Made by a program: the position numbers and the translations under genes
From: Tridacna crocea
Lineage: Eukaryota; Mollusca; Bivalvia; Cardiida; Cardiidae
Length of the DNA: 64,000 nt
Assembly (NCBI GenBank): GCA_943736015.1
Contig: OX031062.1
Coordinates: forward strand, 4,541,001 to 4,605,000
Direction: 5' to 3'
Notes under the pieces: generated by a model
The model's input: the letters and a program-made list of their open reading frames with translations, nothing else
The model's database searches: none
Told to the model about the DNA's origin: nothing
Part shown: piece by piece, positions 9,988 through 22,100 of the stretch
How positions within the stretch are numbered: position 1 is the stretch's first letter
How the letters are laid out: the number at the start of each line of letters is the position of its first letter

Positions 9988-10539
9988 ACATCTTCGCAAG
10001 CCAAGGGTGACAAGCTACTACCCTACTCTACCCTTGGCGGATCGAGCTTGATTTCGACATTCCTGTGATCCACATTTTCATTGGTTGCAGCTAGCTCTAA
10101 CTGCATGAATCAAATCTCATAGCATTTCATCTTTGATAAAAATAGAACAAGGTCATGACCTTTCAAATAAAAATAGGCGGTAAACATGCATACCTCCGTG
10201 GATGTGTGCAGGATCTGTATCAATTTATTATCGAAAAAACATAGACAAACAATATTTTCAGAAAGTTTCAGTGTGACCAATCAATTATCAGAGGTTTTAG
10301 GCTATGTCCCAGCACTGACCATGAATGTCAAAGCATGTTTGTGGTTACTGCTTCATGTGAAATTATTGTATTTGTTAAGTGGTTTGTAAAACAATCTTTT
10401 ATTGGCTGCAAGAAATATTATGTGAAAGGGGATAATAACCTGCATCTGATAGGGGGCGTATAGCGGGAATCTCAAAATTGGGCTCGATCTGCAAAGGTAA
10501 GATCCACATAGCGATCGTAACCTTGGCTTGCGAAGATGC
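9988..10539. mobile_element. hAT-like element with a captured or decayed ORF
   Basis: A 552-bp segment with ~18-bp terminal inverted repeats (CATCTTCGCAAGCCAAGG at the left, its complement at 10521-10538), flanked by GTAGAGT (9981-9987, 10540-10546). The duplication may extend to 8 bp (GTAGAGTA/GTAGAGTG). Subterminal GATCGAGC is also inverted. An open frame lies inside at 10186-10389. Confidence 0.65.
10186..10389 (+). pseudogene. Possible zinc-finger N-terminal exon remnant
   Basis: A 67-codon frame inside the hAT-like element. It has a VCRICINLLSKKHRQTIF segment with a C-x2-C pair and a TNQLSEVLGYVP stretch, resembling the N-terminal Zn-binding segment of a large invertebrate gene family. 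The second Cys pair is not visible in frame, and no continuing exon is seen. It could be a captured exon or a transposase N-terminus. Confidence 0.35.
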
Positions 10540-10633
10540 GTAGAGTGTGGCTAAAATAGGATATTCATTCTCAGATTGATATGTAAAAGGTAGACATTGA
10601 TAGTGAAGAAGTTGTATATTAAAGGGGCCCTAC

Positions 10634-10748
10634 CTTCATCAAAGGAGTTTTGTTCACATGGTCCCCCTTGTTGGGATTCGCGTGCCATTCTAAAAGTTCT
10701 TGTACCACTGTTGCATGACCTTGCACACAAGCCAGATGCAAGGGAGTT
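10634..10748 (-). CDS. ANKRD26-like ankyrin protein, exon 2
   Basis: 115-bp exon: acceptor TTTTTTTTTCAG before 10748, donor AAG|gtaggg after 10634. Joined to exon 1 (phase 2, CG+A = Arg) it encodes one complete ankyrin repeat beginning RTPLHLACVQGHATVV and the start of the next (NKTPLMK). It ends in phase 0. Later exons, expected further left, could not be recognised. Confidence 0.88.
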
Positions 10749-10835
10749 CTGAAAAAAAAAACACTATAAATTTCAAACCAAGTTCTGAAACAAAAAAAGA
10801 AACAGCAAGCAATACAATTTAAGATTTACGTTTTT

Positions 10836-11052
10836 TTGACCAGACAACAAAAGTTTTCACAGGACCAAATTGAGAGCATTTCCAGACAACAATTTAACGA
10901 ATGTAGCTCAAGTGATGATTTCATTCTTTGAAAACAATGTAGAAAAAGGAGAAAAATGCTGGTTACCTGTACTTCCTCCTTTTTGGACGATGTTTACAAA
11001 AGCCATGTTCTTCACAGTTGTTGAAAGTGAGGATTGTGTGGTAAAAGCTTAA
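10836..11052 (-). mobile_element. TTAA-hairpin MITE, diverged
   Basis: CCAGACAACAAAAGTTTTC left end without TTAA; right TTAA shared with the next copy; palindrome half decayed. It sits in intron 1 of the ankyrin gene. Confidence 0.75.
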
Positions 11053-11282
11053 TCCTTCACTAAATAATCCCTAGTTTTGGCAAGCTTGAGAAAAAAGCCT
11101 TTTGAAAGAATTTATCGAAAAAAGAAAAAAATGCTGGTAACCAGCATTTTTTCCTTTTCCCACAATGTTTTCTACTCTTCTGTAGTCAAGTTTCAAGTTT
11201 TGAGTCATGTTAATTTTGCCATCTGCAATATTAATGCTTTCAGTTGGACAAGTCTAAAATTTTGTTGTTTGGAAAAGTTATT
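11049..11282 (+). mobile_element. TTAA-hairpin MITE, diverged
   Basis: Left TTAA; inner palindrome intact with slightly longer A/T runs in both arms; right end mutated to GTTATT. Confidence 0.8.
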
Positions 11283-11370
11283 AACAAAACCATATGGGCC
11301 ATACTTTGTGAATACAAAGTTCAATGCATCTGCAAAAAGTATTGGCTTAGGTAAGCCTGTGCTGGTAAGC

Positions 11371-11505
11371 TCATTTGCTCCTTTTCCCAAAATGTTTTCT
11401 ATCCTTTCAAACTCATAAACAAATATTATTTGAACAATATTCTTTATCTGCAAGTGCTTCCAATTTGGACAAATGTACAATTTTGTTGTCTTATAAAGGG
11501 TTTAA
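11371..11505 (+). mobile_element. TTAA-hairpin MITE right half
   Basis: From the right arm (TTTGCTCCTTTTCCC) to the terminal TTAA shared with the next copy. Confidence 0.65.
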
Positions 11506-11730
11506 CTCTTTACCACACAATCCCTACTTTTAACGACCCTAAGAAATAAGCCTTTTGAAAACATTGTGAGAAAAGGAGAAAATGCTGGTAACCAGCATTT
11601 TCTCCTTTTCCCACAATGTTTTCTACCCTGCTGATAACAAATTTTAATTTTTGAGTTTCGTTTATTTTGTCGTCTACAAATGCTTTCAATTTGGACCACC
11701 CTTACACTTTGTCGTTTGGTAAAGGGTTAA
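11502..11730 (+). mobile_element. TTAA-hairpin MITE, type A
   Basis: Both TTAA ends; palindrome has one unpaired change (GTGAGAAAAG/CTTTTCCCAC). Confidence 0.9.
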
Positions 11731-11895
11731 ACTTTATTCAGTATAAACTGAACACTCCTCTGTATATTATTACAAAAAGTTTGACAAATTTATAAATCAC
11801 ATAATTAAAGATCAATATCTTTGTTGACAGATTCTCTGCTATCTGATACTGTTGATAATGTCATTACCTCCTGCAGACTTTTTTGTTAATCTTGC

Positions 11896-12072
11896 AGCAG
11901 ATGGCTTTTGCAAACATTGTGGAAACAGGATGAATTACTCATCATAAGCAACTTCTGCTTTTGCAACCCTGAATTTATAGTATCCATTTCTGTACCATTC
12001 TAAATTTGCGAAATCTTTTTCAATTTTTGAGACTTTTTTTTTTTCCAATATGTAACTGACACTTTGTATTAA
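11896..12072 (+). mobile_element. Decayed type C MITE
   Basis: ATTGTGGAAACAGGATGAAT, CATCATAAGCAACTTCTGC and a degenerate right half ending TTAA. Confidence 0.45.
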
Positions 12073-12281
12073 CCTTTACCACATGATCATGATTTTTAAA
12101 GACCACCCTAAAAATTACTTCTGAAAACACTGTAGGAAAAGGAGAAAATGCTGGTAACCAGCATTTTCTCCTTTTCCCACAATGTTTTCTACCTTTTCAA
12201 CCATAAACTGTCATTTAAATTGTCGTCTGCAAATGCTATCAATTTGGACGGGTCTAAAATTTTGTCGATTGGTAAAGAGGT
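12069..12281 (+). mobile_element. TTAA-hairpin MITE, type A
   Basis: Left TTAA; palindrome nearly perfect; right TTAA mutated to GGTC. It is the last MITE before the promoter island. Confidence 0.85.
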
Positions 12282-12477
12282 CACAGCTGGATATTGGATA
12301 CTCCTGAGTAATTAGTTCAAGTTTAATCATGTTTAGCTCTGGAATCTACTGTAGAACTCCATGTTTTTCCAGCATTGCCTTATTTCCATTCAGAAATTGC
12401 AAATCAAAATAAAATTAAGCTGGACGTACTTTATTTACCATTGTATGATTTTAGGTCGATCAATAGTATTAGCTTAC

Positions 12478-12683
12478 CGGTTCTCTTTATCGAGCGAGTT
12501 CACATCTTTCTTCGCAAGACTTTTCACTTTATTTAGATCTCCATTCCATGCTGCCTTGTGTAACTTTGGTAAATCCTTTTCTTTCACATCATATCCATTT
12601 TTCTGCACTAAGCCTGTATTTTTAGATGTTGACGGTGAACTTTCGGCGCCTTTACCTTTAAAAAGTCCTTTTATCTTCTTCAT
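12478..12683 (-). CDS. ANKRD26-like ankyrin-repeat protein, exon 1
   Basis: First coding exon. ATG at 12683, donor CG|gtaagc after 12478, 206 bp, phase 2. It encodes a basic N-terminus (MKKIKGLFKGKG), a Ser-rich stretch, then the start of the ankyrin block (LPKLHKAAWNGDLNKVKSLA). The MKKI start, charged linker and DKENRTPLHLA junction resemble the ANKRD26/ANKRD18/POTE group, whose members carry N-terminal ankyrin repeats followed by coiled coil. Only these two exons are seen, so a coiled coil cannot be confirmed. Transcription is divergent from PHYH. Identification as an ankyrin protein is firm; the subfamily is inferred. Confidence 0.85.
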
Positions 12684-13119
12684 TTTTCGTCTCCAACAAC
12701 GCTACAGTTGTCTACTTCCATGGCAAGTTCTATTTTTAAGTTGATTGGCTGCGATCAATAAACGCTTACGAAAACAAGAACAAATTCAAATTACAAAGCT
12801 TCTGTAAGAGCCAGAGCGCAGAAAGAATCTATAGTCTGTTTCAAATACTGACCATTTCATTAGAAAAATATAATACAGGCGGCTTGTAACCAGCTACAAA
12901 TATCTGAATCCTCAATGTTTTTAACAAAAGATAGGAAAACGTATTCGTGCTGAAAGTAACAATCAAACAAGAAAGGTTGTAAACATAACCAATGACGTTC
13001 GAGAAAAAGTTTCATGTATAGGTGATTCTAACGAGCCACCGTTATATTTTTTAAACTTTTGACACCATCTAAATAAATTAAATAATCTTTAATATTTTGT
13101 CAGGCAGCGCGAGAAAATC
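12684..13119. promoter_or_regulatory. Candidate bidirectional promoter, PHYH / ankyrin gene
   Basis: 436 bp between the two divergent start codons, with no MITE. There is an ATTGG (inverted CCAAT) at 12744-12748, and CCAAT at 12989-12993 overlapping a CRE-like TGACGT at 12993-12998. No clear TATA box for either gene. 5' UTR lengths are unknown. Confidence 0.55.
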
Positions 13120-13177
13120 ATGGCTGAAAGATTACAAACGATTTTGGGACATATTGGCAGCAGATCACAACGATCAT
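13120..13177 (+). CDS. PHYH: PHYH exon 1 (PTS2 signal)
   Basis: [19 protein letters not shown], then T in phase 1. The donor T|gtgtat was chosen over the GT two bases later because only it fits exon 2. RLQTILGHI fits the PTS2 pattern used by the vertebrate enzyme. Confidence 0.85.
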
Positions 13178-16100
13178 GTGTATCCTTTAAGTTATTCGTG
13201 ATGCCCTTTTCTTTTACCAGAATTTATGATGATAATCAGACGCCAAGATTTCAGATGCTGCCACTGCTTGTGATGCAGACGAAAAATTAGGTGACTCTTT
13301 AATTTGACGCAATTTGTCATGTAGTAATCATTTGAGGAAAAGAAAATCAGTATTTCACATTTCTAACTACGTTTTTAAACACTCATCAAATTTGATATTG
13401 GGAGAAACCATTTTGAGAAAAGGAGAAAATATTGGTACCAGCATTTTCTCCATTTCCTACTACGTTTTTCAAACACTTCTTGTTCGGGACTGTGTGAGAA
13501 AGAGTTAACTTTTTACTAAACAACAGATTCTTACAGGTGACAAAAGGCATATACTGTTGACAAATTTAGATATTGCTCAAAAGAGGGATTTGGACATGAA
13601 AAAGTAGAAAACATTGTGGACAAAAGGAGAAAATGCTTGTTTTGCTCATTTTGTTCTTTTTTGGAGGATGTTTCTAAAAGGCCTATCTTTCAGGTCTGTT
13701 TAAACTCAGGACTGAGAGATTTGGGTCTTATTTTTTTACCAGTGAATAAAATTTTTAGCCAATTTGATCCATATTGGAAGAACTTAAAAACAAATGAAAT
13801 GGATCAGCTAAAGGACTTTTTAAGTAAAAGGAAAGAAAACATTGTTGCAAGTGAAAAAAAAAAGAACAGCTACCTTTTCACTGGATATTTCCAAAAGCCT
13901 TCTTTCTCAAGCAAATTTTGTTTATGCTTTGCTATTTAATTTTGTAGTCTGAAATTCGATTAATTTGGTAGTTTAACCCTTTCCCAAACAAGCCCTGGTT
14001 TTTACGTGTCTGCAGTAAAAGTCTTTTGAAAACACTGTGGGAAAAGGAGAAATTGCTCGTCATGAGCAATTTTTCCTTTTCCCAGTGTTTTCTACCCTTT
14101 TTGAGAACTTTTTGCCATTTTCTCAAAATCTAAAGTTGTCGTCTGCAAACTCTTTCGGTTTGGAAGAGTCCAAAATTTGTCATTTGGGAAAGGGTGAAAA
14201 AAGCTATTGGGTGTAAGATAAGGAGGCCACAGATTATTTACCATATGACCACATTGTAGACTCTTCCATTGGAAAACTATTTTCAGACAACAAGATTAAT
14301 ATCTCCAACCATAAAATTTGTACTTGAAATGTTAGAAAACAATGTAGGATAGGAGAAAACGTTGGTTACAAGCATTTTCTCCCATTTCCAAAATGTTTTC
14401 CCAGCTACCTGCATTTTCTCCCTTTTCATTAATGTTTGTAAAGGACATCTTCCACAAAACATAAACATGTGGGATGGTTTGCACAGAGTTAGTACAATTG
14501 CATCATTTTAACCCTTTATCATCAATGCAAAGTCCCCCAAGATTAACTCTTTACCATACGAGAAAATTTTAGACTGGCCCAAATTGAAAGCATTTGCAGA
14601 CAAAATAAAGGTTACTCAAAAATAAATAAATATTCTGGTAAGGGTAGAAAACACTGTGGGAAAAGGAGAGAATGCTGGTTACCAGTATTTTCTCCTTTTT
14701 CCACAGAGGTTTCAAAAGGCTTCTTTCTCAGGGGCGTCAAAAGTAGGGATTGTGTGGTAATGGGTTAAGGCTCTTTAGCAACTTTCAACTCTTTACCACA
14801 TGAGAAATTTTAGGCTGGTCCAAATTGAAAGCATTTGCACATGACTAAATACATGAAAAATTGAAATATGCTTTGGGAAGGTTAGAAAATCATGTGGGAA
14901 AAGTAGAAAATGCTGGTTACCAGCATTTTCTCCTTTTCCCACAATGTTTTCAAATGGCTTCGTTTTGAGGGTCATTTAAAGTCGGGATTGTGTGGTAAAG
15001 AGTTGATGATTTTGTTGGAAAAGGAGAAAATACTGGTGACAAGTTTTGTTTTTTTTGCTTTTCTCATAATGTTTTCTACCCTTTTAACTCTGTACTAGAG
15101 GACAAATACTAGATTCTTCCAAATTGGAAGCTTTGGCAGAGAACATTTTCAATAGTAAGACATATAGCCTGAAGGCAGCTTTTTGACATGGTAGAAAATA
15201 TTGTGGACTGGAAGAAGGATAAAATGCTAGTTACTGTTTTTCCCACATCTTTTTTTTTTTTCAAAATTCTTCTGCAACAAGATCAGAAAAAGGAGGGATT
15301 GTGTAGTAATGGGTCAACTGTTTACCACACAATGACAACTTCAAACGACCCTGAGAATAACAGTTTTTGAAAGCATTGTGGGAAAAGGAGAAAATGCTGG
15401 TAACCAGGAAATGCTGGTAACCAGAAAATGCTGGTTACCGGCATTTTCTGCTTTTCTCACATTGTTTTCAGCCCTTCCCATAACAACTGTCAATTTGTTA
15501 ATCATGATCTTTTTAAATTTTGTTGTCTTCAATAGCTTTCAATTTTGACAAGTCTACAATTTTGTTTTACGGGATAAGTTGAAAAAAGTTGAAAAAAAAA
15601 TGTCATAGTTTTGAGGCATCTTTTATTTGTTGTCTGCGCATCGTTTCAATTTATACCGAGGTTTCATAAAATTTTCTGGTCGGGTAGAGACGTAACACAG
15701 TAAAGGTTATGAATTAGTATGATTTGTCACAGGAGATAAAAGTTGTATAATTAGTACAAAATAAACATGACTGTTTGGAGTTTGACTCTTAACCCATTGC
15801 CACACAATCCCTACTTTTGACGCCCCTGAGAAAGAAGCCTTTTGAAAACAGTGTTTTCTTGTATTTTTCCTAGAACACATTTCTATTTTTCAGTTACCTT
15901 TATTTTGTCGCCTGCAAATGCTTTGAATTTGGACCAGTATGAAATTTTCTCGTGTGGTAAAGGGTTAACCAGAAGATCCAAAGGTTTGAAGATCCTTAGA
16001 AAAGGGAAAACTTCCAAAAATTTTACTGGGAAAAAGAGAAAAAAATGCTGGTAACCAGCATTTTCTCCTTTTTCTCCCGTCAAAGACGGGACGTATTATG

Positions 16101-19100
16101 GGATCACCCGTGGCGGGCGGGCGGGCGTCCAGTTCTTTGTCCGGAGCATATCTCCAAAACTATTCTAAAGCTAGGGTTATGGAATTTCATGGGTGGATAG
16201 ATCTCATCAAGGGGGAGTGCAATGCGCAGGAATCATAACTCTTGCTCGCTTAATTTTTGAGTTATTGCCCTTTGTTGTTTTTCATACTTGAATTTTGTCC
16301 GGAGCATATCTCCACAACTATACTAGCTAGGGTTGTGAAATTTCATGGGTGGATAGATCTCATCGTGGGGGAGTGCAGTGCACAAGAATCATAACTCTTG
16401 CTTGCTTAATTTTTGAGTTATTGCCCTTTGTTATTTTTCATACTTGAATTTTGTCCAAATCATATCTCCAAAACTATACTAGCCAGGGTTATGAAATTTC
16501 ATGGGTGGATAGATCTCATCGAGGGGGAGTGCAGTGCACATGAATCATAACTCTTGCTTGCTTAATTTTTGAGTTAGTGCCCTTTGTCCTTTTTCATACT
16601 TGAATTTTGTCCGGTGAATATCTCCAAATTTTACTAGGTAGGGTTATGAAATTTCATGGGTGGATTGATCTCATCAAGGGGGAGTGCAGTGCACAGGAAT
16701 CATAACTCTTGCTTGCTTATTTTTTGAGTTAGTGCCCTTTGTTGTTTTTCATACTTGAATTATGTCCGGAGCATATCTCCAAAACTATACTAGCTAGGGT
16801 TATGAAATTTCATGGGTGGATAGATCTCATCAAGGGGGAGTGCAGTGCACAGGATTGATAACTCTTGCTCACTTAATTTTTGAGTTAGTGCCCTTTGTTG
16901 TTTTTCGTACTTGAATTTTGTCCGGTGCATGCCCCAGCTTTACAACTTGGGGTAAGACGGGCTTATCTTGCGACAATTTGCCGCTCTTGTTCCCACAATG
17001 TTTTCTACCCTATCAAAGAAAAGTTGCACATTTTGAGCCACAATGAAGTAGTCCTCTGCAAATGCTTTCAATTTGGGCAAGGCTAAAAGTTTTGTCCGCT
17101 TGCAAAGGGTTAACTCTTGTCCAGTCCTACAGCATTTGAAAAACAACAGTCATTAACACTCAAATGTTGGTAATCATCAGAGAGCATTGTGGGAAAAGGA
17201 GACATGTTAAAGGTATTTTCTCCTTTTCCCACATTTGTTGCAGGCTCGAGTTCCTACCTTGGTAAACAGTGCAACAAGATGAATTTTTCTCTCACCACAG
17301 ACCATTGTTTTGATGACATTATGCGTGGAAAAGCAGCCAGTGTTAAAGGAAGAATATTGTGAAAAGTACTGGTTGAAAAAACTTAAAGAAAGCGTGGATA
17401 GGTGAACTGTGGGTACCCTTGGTCCATTGGCAATAATTCTTTAACTCTTTACCAAATGACAAAATTTTAGACTGGTCCAAACTGAAAGCATTTGCAGACA
17501 ACAAAATTAATGCGGTCAGAAATTGAAATTGGTCCTAGGAAGGGTGGAAAACATTGTGGGAAAAGGAAAAAATGCTGGTTTACCAGCATTTTCTCCTTTA
17601 CCAACAATGTTTCCAAAAGGCTTCCTCCTCGGGGTCATGAAAACCAGGGATTGTTTGGTCTAAAGGGTTAATTACTCCATATAACAGTGGCTTAATCACT
17701 GTCTGCTTTAGATCTTCAGCAGCTGTTTGTTAACCCTTTACCACACAGCAAAATTTTAAACCGGTCCAAATTGAAAGCATTTGTAGGCAACAAAATTAAT
17801 GTGACTGAAAAATAGATTTTTTTTTTAGAAGGGTAGAAAACATTGTGGGAAAAGGAGAAAATGCTGGTTACCAGCATTTTCTCCTTTACCCACAATGTTT
17901 TCAAAAGGCTCTTCCACAGGGTCGTTAAAAGTCATCATTGTGCAGTAATGATTTTATCATTATTACCTCATTTTTGATGAAGTTACATACGAATGATAGA
18001 AAAGGAAAAAATAAATGGACCGGAACCCAGGCTACATAGTGTGGGCTAGGATATAACTGAAATAGTGTCAAAAAAGGGCATCAAGCATTGTCAAAAAAAA
18101 AAACACCACAGGTTTCCTTAACAAGTAATGAAGCATGCAGTGCCTACAAATGGGCTCTCAGGAAACTACCAGTATACCCTAGATCCATTTAAAAACAGAC
18201 TGACAGAGGAACAAAGGCAGTTTTACGAAGAAAATGGATACCTTGTCATTAAAAACCTGGTCCAAAAAGAGGAGCTGGAAAAGTATAGGTAAGTCTTATT
18301 TCTTTAGCACACAATCCCGACTTTTAACGACCCTGAGATCGAAACCTTCTGAAAACATTGTGGGAAAAGGAGAAAATACCAGTAACCAGTTACCAGCATT
18401 TTCTCCTTTTCCCACAATGTTTTCTACCCTTTCCAAATCAAATTTCAATTTTTCAGTCGCATTTTTTTTGTTGTCTGCAAATGCTTTCAATTGAGACTAG
18501 TCTGCAATTTTGTCATTTGGTAAAGAGTTAACTCTTTCCAGTTTCCAGGACACCAAAAGGTCTTGTTTGCAGTGTAGATCAAGATCAGACTGCATAGAAC
18601 ATGCGCTCTGATCTTTGATCCACACTGTTCACTGCTTTATTGTAGATTTTGAACAAACAGTCTCTTGATCTTGTAGCAGAAATGTATTTATAGCCTTCAA
18701 GAAAATGCTTTCTTTTTATTCTTATTCAGTTATGAGAGTTAACTCTTTACCAAACGACAAAATTATAGACTAGTCTAAATTAAAAGCTTCTGCAGACAAC
18801 AAAATAAAATGTGTGTTAAAAAGTGATGTTTGGTTTAAGAAGGGTAGAAAACATTGTGGGAAAAGGAGAAAATGCTGGTTACCAGCATTTTCTCCTTTCC
18901 TACAATGTTTTCAAAAGGCTCCTTTCTCAGGGTCATCATAAGTTGGCTTGGTGTGGTAAAAGGTTAATTGATGGTTTCTGTCTTTGATAGGATGGAAAAC
19001 ATTGTGGGAAAAGGAAAAAATACTAGTTACCAGCATTCTCTCTTTTTCCCCATAATGATTTCAAAAAGCTTCTCTTTCAGGATTGTTTCTTATCAGTATT

Positions 19101-22100
19101 GTGTAGTGAAGGATTAAATGGATGCTGCCGCTTGATTTTGTAATGTAATTTTGGATTGAGTTTATGTAATATTTCGTCCCTGTACTGGTCACACAATCCC
19201 GAGTTTTGAAAACCACAAAGATGAAAAAGTCTGTTGAACTGCATTCAGTGTGGGAAAAGAAGGAAATGTTGGTGCCCTGCTTTGTATTACAGGGTACGAT
19301 TTGAACAAATCTGTCGCAAAGATGTAGAAGTACCAGGAATTACGATCATGAGGGATGTCGCCATCATCAAGTCAGAGTTTGTTCCTGACCAGAAAGCCAT
19401 TACAAAAATTCAAACCTGGCACACTGACGAAGTATTGTGGGAATACTGCAGTCATCCAGAGGTGTAGTTTTAGACTATGTAACAGTAATTATTTTGCTAA
19501 AAATATCTCTGAGAGCCATGCTCTGGCAAAAGGGGGCTTAACCCTTTACCAAACAATCCCTGGTTTTTTCACGTCCCTGAGAAAGAAGCCTTTCTGAAAA
19601 CATTGTGGGAAAAGAAGAAAATGCTGGTAACCAGCATTTTCTTCTTTTCCCGCAATGTTTTCTACCACTTCCAATACAAATTTCATATTTTCAGTCACTT
19701 TTATTTTGTTGTCTGCAAATGCTTTCAATTTGGACAAGCCTAAAATATTGCCGTTTGGTAATGAGTTAAAGCATCTCCGTGTTCCATGGTTCCAAACAAG
19801 GTATCTCATACTCATTGATCTAAAGTATCCAAGTTTGTTAAACTCTTTCCCAAACGGCAAATTGGACCAGACCAAATTGAAAGCATTTTGCAGATGACAA
19901 ATCAACAATTGCTAAAAAGATGATTTTTCTATATGATAGAGTAGAAAACATTGTGGGAAAAGGAGAAAATGCTGGTCACCAGCATTTTCTCCTTTTCCCA
20001 CAATGTTTTCAAAAGGCTTCTTTTCCTGACCCGTAAAAACCAGGGCTTGTTTGGGAAAGGGTTAACAACCAACTCAATTTTGACTGAGACAGGCCCTTAG
20101 ACATACAGATGAATGGACCAATAGTGAAAAGTATTGTTTTTATGAATGGTGGATGAATATCTTAGAGTAACATTTTGACAAATCAAGTCACAAATCAGTG
20201 CATTCATGTACTGTACTTAACACAAGATACATCGTAACACAATATTAAGAACTGTATTTGACAATGTAGATACAGATTTTTCGTCTGTCATGAGTGTGTT
20301 TTTTCATTTTCATCAGCAACAAATGAGCTATGGTCTGCGCAAAGGGGGCTTAGTGCATCTGCAAAGATTTTCTCCTTTTCCAGCAGTGTTTTCAGAGGCT
20401 GTGGTCCTCTCTGAAATTCAGGTGAGCGATCCAGGGCCATCTTGGCCCTCTTGTTTCATGAGAATGTCTTTGGGCAAGACATTCTATAGTCTCACGTAGG
20501 TCTAATAAAATCTAGGACATGCATCTATATGTGAGCTGTCACAGGGCTCTGATCGAAATGATGTTGAAGCAGTTTAAGAAACATCCAATCAATCAATCAA
20601 TTAATCAGTTTATACTTTCAGATCATTGACTATGTGGAATGTTTCCTTGGACCAGACATTGTGGCTATGCATACCATGCTCATCAACAAACCACCAGATC
20701 CAGGTACCTGTATTATAGCATTAACCCATTACCACATGACAATATTTTAGACTGGTCCAAATTGAAAGCATTTGCAGATGACAAAATAAAAGTGACTGAA
20801 GATTTGAAATTTGTTTTGTGAAGGGTAGAAAACATTGTGGGAAAAGGAGAAAATGCTGGTTATCAGCATTTTCTCCTTTTCCCACAATGTTTTCTTAATG
20901 CTTCTTCTCAGGGGCGTCAAAAGTAGGGATTGTGTGGTAATGGGTTAACTCTATGAACACTCTGAACACATTCTAGGTCAATTGAATATTTTGGAACACT
21001 GTGCCCTAACCTGTTCTTCAGAACATGTTCTGATTGTTCTAATTTAACCCTTTATCCCATAGGGCATTTCTGTGGTATCTCTAATTGACTGTAAATAACA
21101 GCAAGGATAAAGCCATTTTTAATGGGTATATGACACCTTTTGATAGCATAGAAAACATTGTGACAAAAGGTGAAATTGCTCGTCATGAGCAATTTCACCT
21201 TTTGCCACAATGTTTTCCAAAGACTCCTACAAGCAATGCATAGAAATGAATATCTATGGAGTCTTACGAACAAAGTCCGTAACAAAGAAACAAATGAATA
21301 GATGCATGGCAGAAATAAGGTACCGAGCGGGATTCGAACCCCGAACTCCCGGACGCAAGGCCAATACCGTAACCACTGAGCCAAAGAGATATCTCCCTGA
21401 CGCAGTAGCCAGGTATTGTATTTAATCCGGGAGTATGCCTTGCAGGAAGGAGTGGTCTCCCGTAACACACCCCCTCTTAAAGTCATCATTTATTGATGAC
21501 TCAAAGCCTTATTAGGCAGGAAGTCTGATTTTTGGACAACAAATGGGACTAATGGCTCAATGGCCAATCCCGGAAGAGCCCCCATCTTACGAACAAAGTC
21601 TGTAACAAAGAAACAAAGGAATAAATGCATGGCAGAAATAAGGTACCGAGCGGGATTCGAACCCCGAACTCCCGGACGCAAGGTCAATACCATAACCACT
21701 GAGCCAAAGAGATATCTCCCTGACACAGTAGCCAGGTATTGTATTTAAACCGGGAGTATGCCATGCAGGAAGGAGTGGTCTCCCGTAACAGGAGAAAAGG
21801 GTTAATGGAGATGCAATGCACCTGCATTACAAAATTATTTCTAGGATTACCATTTATAACTTAGAGTTGCCTGTATGCTTTTATAAAACCATTTGATTTA
21901 GCTTATCAGAAATTATGTTACATTCAGATTCAAAGAAAATTCTTGAGAATAAGACAAAGAATATTCTTAAGGATGGTTGGTGAATACAGATCACTGTCTT
22001 TTTCACCCTTTAACTCTTTACGAAAGAACAAAATCTTAGACATGTCCAAATTGAAAGCAGATGCAGACCACAAAATAAATGTAACTAAAAAATTGAAATT

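Noticed and set aside
12361-12744. 127-codon plus-strand frame over the ankyrin exon
   Set aside because: Antisense shadow of ankyrin exon 1, which has a clear motif and splice donor.
18128-18130. PHYH start codon in exon 2
   Set aside because: An upstream exon with a PTS2 motif joins in frame and restores normal family length; kept only as a possible alternative start.
21300-21390. tRNA gene
   Set aside because: The tRNA-like A and B boxes lie inside 206-bp terminal repeats present twice; no convincing full cloverleaf, so treated as part of a mobile element.
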